Positions 59,301-64,000 of a stretch of DNA of 64,000 bases are shown piece after piece. Origin of the DNA: Bipolaris cookei (Eukaryota > Ascomycota > Dothideomycetes > Pleosporales > Pleosporaceae); the NCBI GenBank assembly GCA_002286855.1, contig NRSV01000014.1:467268-531267 (forward strand), read 5' to 3'. The stretch's first letter is position 1. Each line of letters starts with the position of its first letter. The position numbers were made by a program, and so were the translations under genes. The notes beneath the pieces are model-generated. The model did no database searches. It saw only the letters and a program-made list of their open reading frames with translations, and was not told the origin of the DNA.

Positions 59301-60788
59301 GACTGCTTCAGGCTGGCTTCAGACGACCCATCTAGCCAGAACACCGCGCTAAACTGGCGGTGGTGCTTTCGCGCAAACTCCACCACCAGCTGCGTCTTGC
59401 CAATGCCACCTAGGCCGTGGACGACCACAACATTCCGCCGACTTGTAGTGGGTGGAGGCTTGACAAGAGCCTTCTCAAGCGCTTGCATTTCTGCATGTCT
59501 AGCGACGAAGTGGCTCACAACGGGTACGCCTCGGAGACTGAAGTCGATCATGTGCTTGCTGATACCTAGTGCGCTTAGTCTACTTTGTTTGATGTAGCAG
59601 GGACTACCACAATGTTTAATTACATTGAGATCGCGCCCATAAAAGCTGAGGAGACGCATTAACTATGCCCTCTATCACTTCCGCTACCGTCTGAAAGTCT
59701 TCCTCTTGCGCATCCTCAAACTTGTTCATGTCGAAGTGCGTCCGCGATAGCGAGAACTTACTCGTCGACTCAGAGAGATCAAGACACCCAGCATGCTGAC
59801 TAACTACAAATCTCTGTACTTGTTAGCATAGCTATCATATACCGTGTCAGTCTGACTCACAGTCCGATCCTGCTTGCCTACGATCTTCCCCACGTTGCTC
59901 GACTTGAGCTCAAAGAAGCACGCGACCCGAGTCTTGCTCGTCTGGCCTCGCATCTTCTTCAGGAAACTATCCACCAAGTCCTGCAGATATACACTCCCTG
60001 GCTGTAGCACCTCGAGTGCAGCAGGCTGTACCTGGTCGTCGTGGTACTCACGCCGCGCTGCCTCGAGCATCTCCATCTGGTTCATCCCCTCGGCGCCTCG
60101 AAACGGCGTGCCGAAGAAGACTAGGCCAGTCGTGGATGAAAACACTCCAGGCCATTCCTTAGGGTACTGCTCGGCTTCTAGGAGTGCCTATAGAAACGTT
60201 TAGGGATTACTATGTCTTCGTCTCGTCCATCTATCCGTTCCCTCACCTTAAGCACAACTAGCCCGCCAAAACAGTGCGCTACAAACACCAACGGACGGAA
60301 CGGAACATCCTAACGCAGTCAGCACATACGCGATGCCTACCAAGCACGGGCCGGCACCTTTCTCTGTCGCTTCAATGCTCTCAGCAACCGCTCGGCCACG
60401 GTAGACGCGCTCTGTTGCATTGCCTCCTTGCCAAACCACTGCGACTCATATCCGTACCGCATGATGCGCGCGTTGGGCGCTACTGCTGGCAACATGTCGT
60501 CTTCGATGAGCCAGTTGCGCCATTGCGGCTCTTCTGCCGTGCCGGCATTCTTGCACCAGCTGTCGTCGGGATGAGCGCCGAGACCGTGGACTGCGATAAT
60601 GCTAGCCGGTTTGCTGTAAGTCGCGTGCAGACGATAGTTGCAGGCAAACGTACTCAATACTCTGCTCTTCTACCGGCGCTTCGCGGAGCACCTTCAGGCC
60701 TACGTCTTTGTTAGTGACTGGCCGAACCTAGCCTTGCGTTAGCCTCGGCGCGCGCCTTTCCCATGCTAGACCCACCATTGCTGGTCAT
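56398..60788 (-). CDS. Fungal NLR-type protein: SesB-like hydrolase, NB-ARC and TPR array
   Basis: The nine exons on the minus strand, 5' to 3', are 60788..60776, 60699..60654, 60613..60358, 60309..60247, 60187..59861, 59813..59624, 59565..58939, 58879..56505 and 56451..56398. The frame is kept throughout, giving 1316 residues. Domain 1 (1-300) is an alpha/beta hydrolase: IIAVHGLGAHPDDSW, VFVAHCFGGLVVLK (Cys118 in the nucleophile elbow), GLVFFGTPFRG and SRTHFDMNKF. Domain 2 is NB-ARC: VVVVHGLGGIGKTQLV (P-loop 349-356), WLLIIDNVD, GSILITSR and HGLPLAL. Domain 3 is about eleven 42-residue TPRs (750-1215), then an acidic tail. Such proteins act in fungal non-self recognition and regulated cell death. 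Intron 2 is only 40 nt. The last exon uses a TAGTAG acceptor; without that splice the frame ends at 56424. Confidence 0.85.
56860..58155 (-). repeat. TPR-coding 126-bp tandem array with an exact 378-bp duplication
   Basis: About eleven 126-bp units coding for MYQRALAGYEKAWGPDHT and then TVNNLGNLY-type TPRs. The three-unit block 57121-57498 is repeated without visible difference at 57499-57876. In the protein, repeats 3-5 equal repeats 6-8. This shows recent unequal exchange and high internal conservation. Confidence 0.92.
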
Positions 60789-60821
60789 AAGGGAGCACCG
60801 TCTCCTGGAGCAGTCAGACGA

Positions 60822-61162
60822 GAATCTGGAGACGACAGGAAGTGGCAAACGAGAGGGGAGAAAGGGAAAGGAAAGAAGGGATGAAATCGAAGTACAGAGT
60901 GCGGTGCAACGACGCGAGCAGCCAGGCTGAGATGCAAGCCTGAGACAAAATTGAGCGTCCCAAGCGTTGGCTGCCGTAGCGCTGCGCTGCGCCGCGCCGC
61001 CCTCACTTACACCGAGCTGGCTGGCTTGCGCCAAGTTGNGAATCTGGAGACGACAGGAAGTGGCAAACGAGAGGGGAGAAAGGGAAAGGAAAGAAGGGAT
61101 GAAATCGAAGTACAGAGTGCGGTGCAACGACGCGAGCAGCCAGGCTGAGATGCAAGCCTGAG
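60822..61162 (+). repeat. Direct repeat pair at the transposon edge, with an undetermined base between
   Basis: Bases 60822-60944 recur at 61040-61162 (offset 218) with no difference seen by eye over 123 bp. The second copy begins one base after the single N at 61039, so the join may be an assembly product. Confidence 0.85.
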
Positions 61163-61909
61163 GCGCAGGGCAGAAGCCTCAGGCTGACTGCCGCCTGTGT
61201 CGGTGAGCGCCTGGTGGGGCCTGCGCCTTGCTCAGTAGCATGGAATGGACTGCGCAGTCTGCTAGAGTAGTGTTCACGAAATACTGCTCCAAAGGTCGAA
61301 ACTGAACTTCCTCTACTTCCTCCTTATTCGACGCCACTATGCCACCGTTCTTGAAAGTAAATCAGCTTGTACGCAACTTAGAGCCCCTACCGGGCGCATC
61401 ACCGCCCACAACCTTGCCTGGCTAGCCTTCTATCAATCATCAATCATCAACCTATCATTAATCAACCTCAACCTATTACTAACAGACAAAATCGATCTTG
61501 GATCTTATAGACCTGCACACCCTAAAACCTTCATGGAATGACTTGTAAAACTAGTCTCTACCTCCTCCAGCTCTTATTTTCTAAATTGAGCCTCTGTAGC
61601 GTATGCAAAACGTGTGTAAAGTTGGCGCTTTTCGTCCGTGCGCAGTTATTTGTCTATCGATAGGACTCTTGGCGTAGCCGTGGCCATCCCAAAGACCTCG
61701 AACAAGGCAGCCTGGGCCAATCCCCTGGCATTATCGAGTGAGTTGCTTCGACTTGCTTCTGCTCTTGCACCTACTCCCTGCATCTACTCCCTGCGTCTAC
61801 TCCCTGCATCTACTCCCCCGGTGTAGCCTCTTGGGATTATCTGCGCTACTGGGGCCGTCCACAGCACAGGCGATTTGCTCGTTTGTAGCGTTAGGGCTCT
61901 TGCCGAGCT
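61163..61909. other. Inside the transposon region, non-coding
   Basis: No gene is supported. A 13-bp repeat (CTACTCCCTGCAT, three and a half units) lies at 61771-61817. Confidence 0.5.
61771..61817 (+). repeat. 13-bp tandem repeat CTACTCCCTGCAT
   Basis: Three units, the second with CGT at its end, plus a partial fourth, inside the transposon region. Confidence 0.85.
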
Positions 61910-63250
61910 TCATTCGCTTACTGATAGCCCCGCAACCTCGATCATTGGCTCAGGCGCACTCTCATGCACAGGCGTTTTGCGTTTGTGCCTACGTTTTGCC
62001 TTGTCCTCCGCTGCTTTTACTTTCGCAGCACATTTCGCTCGTGCCTCCTGGAGGTCTTCATAATTCATGACCTTCGCTTTTCCCAGCGCCTTTGACTTGG
62101 TCGATCAGCGAGCCTTTGTTTCTTTGTTCATCTGGGTCAAGAACTGATTCTGGCGCTGGAGAAGGGCTCGTTCAGCGAAAGAGATCTGTGCGGCACTAGC
62201 GAGCTTCTGTATATGCTTCGACAGGCGCCGTGGGTTAGTCTGTTCAGACACACAAGTCTCTTGCTCAATTAGATTGTGCAACGACGCGAGGGCTTCTGTT
62301 GTGGCGGGCGTCACAGGCGTCTTCGGTATTTTGTCTTGCATATAAGACCCTATACTGGCATGTGGCAGAATAGTCAATTCAGCAGGAGGCTCAGGCATAT
62401 CCTTGAGTACTCTGTTGGGATTGAACGAATACAAACCGCTTGCAGCCCACGTAGCCGTGATGTTCTTTTTAGTTCTTCTTAGTGAACGCCTTGTTCCTAG
62501 CGGGGGTGTAGAGAGGTAAAGTGCTCCCTCCCAATTGTATTTGCACCTCCCCGAAACAGTCTCTCGACTTGGTCGCGATAGGCTGCCTTCAAGGGCGCGA
62601 AGACCCCGACGTCACAGGGCTGTAGCTTATGGGAGGCGTGAGAGGGAAGACGGCAAAGGATGATGTTGTTCTCGAAGCAGTGCTCGAGGATCTCTAGCGG
62701 CTCTTAGTTTGCGGGTCAAACACCTGCCTAAGCCACTCTAAGTTAATCTTGGAGTCGTTGTATCCGTTCTCCGAGTGTGAATAGTACCATCCAGGCGTTG
62801 GGTATGTAGTCCAGTTGCTCCGATGGGTGGACGCTAGCCAGATAACCAAAGGAAGCAGCAACCTCCCGTCAGCGCTTATATATTCAACAGCAGTCACCAT
62901 CGTTCGCTTGACGCCCGCGCCTCTATAGTCTCGTGGGTCGTCCCTACATAGAAGCGCTTTGGCAGAGCCTGGCATGCTGAGCATTACTCCTGTCTCGTCC
63001 ATGTTATAGACATTCTCTGGCAGGACAGCCGGGTCCTGTAACGCCTTCCCAATTGCCTCAAACCACAGTATGATCTTATCGTGTATATTGCTGCTGTGCC
63101 GTTTCCAGTCTATAGGCTTAACAGTTCTTGTTTTAAGTTCAGGATGGCGTTTCTCAAAGGCCCTGGCCCAGTTCTTGCCCAGTGGCCTATGACGTTGGTT
63201 TGGCGTAGACTGCTAGCGAGCTATACTAAAGGCTAGTGCAGGCACGAACT
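61910..63250 (-). pseudogene. Broken pogo/Fot1-like (DDE_1) transposase
   Basis: Reading the minus strand in shifting frames gives consecutive family blocks: GKNWARAFEKRHPELKTR, PENVYNMDETGVMLSMPG (first catalytic Asp), TAVEYISADGRLLLPLVIW, NLEWLRQVFDPQTK, LEILEHCFENNIILCRLPSH, HKLQPCDVGVFAPLKAAY (last Asp), YSFNPNRVLKDMPEPPAELT and a basic tail ending near 61910. The segment with the second catalytic Asp (usually DGFGTH-like) is missing between DPQTK and LEILEHC, at about 62695. Other breaks are a TAG before the first block (about 63212), a frameshift near 62475 and a TGA at about 62114. It cannot code for an active enzyme as it stands. Confidence 0.82.
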
Positions 63251-64000
63251 TGATTCACACAGGCTGTCCAAGGTGACTCATTAGCCTCAGAAATTTCACA
63301 AGGATTTTCCCTCCCTCTGGAGTGAGGTACTGCCGACGCTGGGCAGACTGCTGTTCCGAGGGTCGGCCTTGGTTACGATGGTGAAGGGCAGAAAGTGGAA
63401 CGTTAGTTAGTTCTGCCAGGGCAGCGTATGTTCAAGGTACGCCGTGAGGCAGATCTTGTGCCAGCGCCAGGGTAGTTCTGTCGATGTCAGTGGAAGTAGT
63501 GAGTGTTGCTGGTGAGGGGCAGAACGCGGAAGCAGCATGAGGTTGAGTGTGCGGGTTAGGGTCTAATAATAGCAGCAGCCAGTCAGCGCGTAGACGCCTC
63601 CAACAACGAATGCCCTAACGAGGATTCAACGCATAGGAAGGTGCAGCAAACGATATCACTACAGTAATCGAGTTAACAGCTAGTAGCGTTGCTAACGCTT
63701 AGGAGAAATACGCAATGCGAGATACAAGATAGCATAGTAGTAACGAACGCGATAACACGGTATCGTTCACAGGATGCGCCTTTGTGTGGCCTGCAACAGC
63801 AATGACTTCCTACCGCACAACTTGGCGCAAGCCAGCCAGCTCGGTGTAAGTGAGGGCGGCGCGGCGCAGCGCAGCGCTACGGCAGCCAACGCTTGGGACG
63901 CTCAATTTTGTCTCAGGCTTGCATCTCAGCCTGGCTGCTCGCGTCGTTGCACCGCACTCTGTACTTCGATTTCATCCCTTCTTTCCTTTCCCTTTCTCCC

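Larger units (their letters stand above)
60856..64000. mobile_element. Transposon region bounded by a long inverted repeat, pogo/Fot1-like relic inside
   Basis: Bases 60856-61038 (183 bp) reappear, reverse-complemented and identical by eye, at 64000-63818, where the window ends. The arms contain the GC-rich CGTAGCGCTGCGCTGCGCCG stretch. Between them lies a broken pogo/Fot1-like transposase on the minus strand. Whether the arms are the element's own terminal repeats, or a second element inserted on both sides, cannot be settled because the right arm is cut by the window edge. No clear TA target-site duplication can be read. Confidence 0.6.

Noticed and set aside
60711..61127. Minus frame crossing the transposon arm into the NLR start
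   Set aside because: It includes the undetermined base and repeat-arm DNA. Only its last part coincides with the NLR first exon region, where a splice donor interrupts it.

Overview
The window is nuclear DNA of a filamentous ascomycete, most likely a Dothideomycete of the Pleosporales type (inference from protein content and gene style). The evidence is short GT-AG introns (mostly 47-76 nt, with CTAAC/CTGAC-like branch sites), a Slt2-class MAP kinase, an AA9 lytic polysaccharide monooxygenase, a fungal NLR-type receptor, a pogo/Fot1-like transposon and C-to-T damage in CpA context resembling RIP. There is one undetermined base at 61039. I saw no rRNA, tRNA or CRISPR. All exon structures below were read by eye, and in nearly every gene the joined exons keep one frame.

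Left part (1-11.3 kb): a UBE2O-like E2/E3 ubiquitin enzyme (3' end outside the window) is divergent from COG8 (Golgi tethering). A two-exon, eight-cysteine secreted protein follows. After 2.3 kb without genes come two divergently transcribed peptidases, a C69-like dipeptidase with a signal peptide and a DmpA-type S58 aminopeptidase. Both families cut themselves or use an N-terminal nucleophile.

Middle part (12.7-27.2 kb): a transcription factor with SAM, HMG-box and fungal regulator parts (six exons), an unrecognised two-exon gene, an SDR oxidoreductase, the splicing factor SPF27/Cwf7, a neutral ceramidase and a CSC1/TMEM63-type channel. From 27.2 to 32.2 kb the DNA is gene-poor and AT-rich, and holds a decayed eqolisin (glutamic peptidase) gene with several in-frame TAG codons.

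Secretome and signalling part (32.2-55.1 kb): an AA9 LPMO, a probably GPI-anchored repeat protein, a membrane-anchored aspartic-protease-like protein without its first catalytic Asp, the cell-wall-integrity MAP kinase (seven exons, one of 11 nt), the DEAD-box helicase HAS1, a 1754-residue disordered protein and a small hydrophilic protein.

Right end (55.4-64 kb): a C2H2 zinc-finger reading frame damaged by one TAG and one His-to-Tyr change lies just downstream of a nine-exon NLR gene (SesB-like hydrolase, NB-ARC, about 11 TPRs). The TPR array holds an exact 378-bp tandem duplication. The NLR start codon directly abuts one arm of a long inverted repeat that encloses a broken pogo/Fot1-like transposase. 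This NLR, zinc-finger and transposon block is the most dynamic part of the window.
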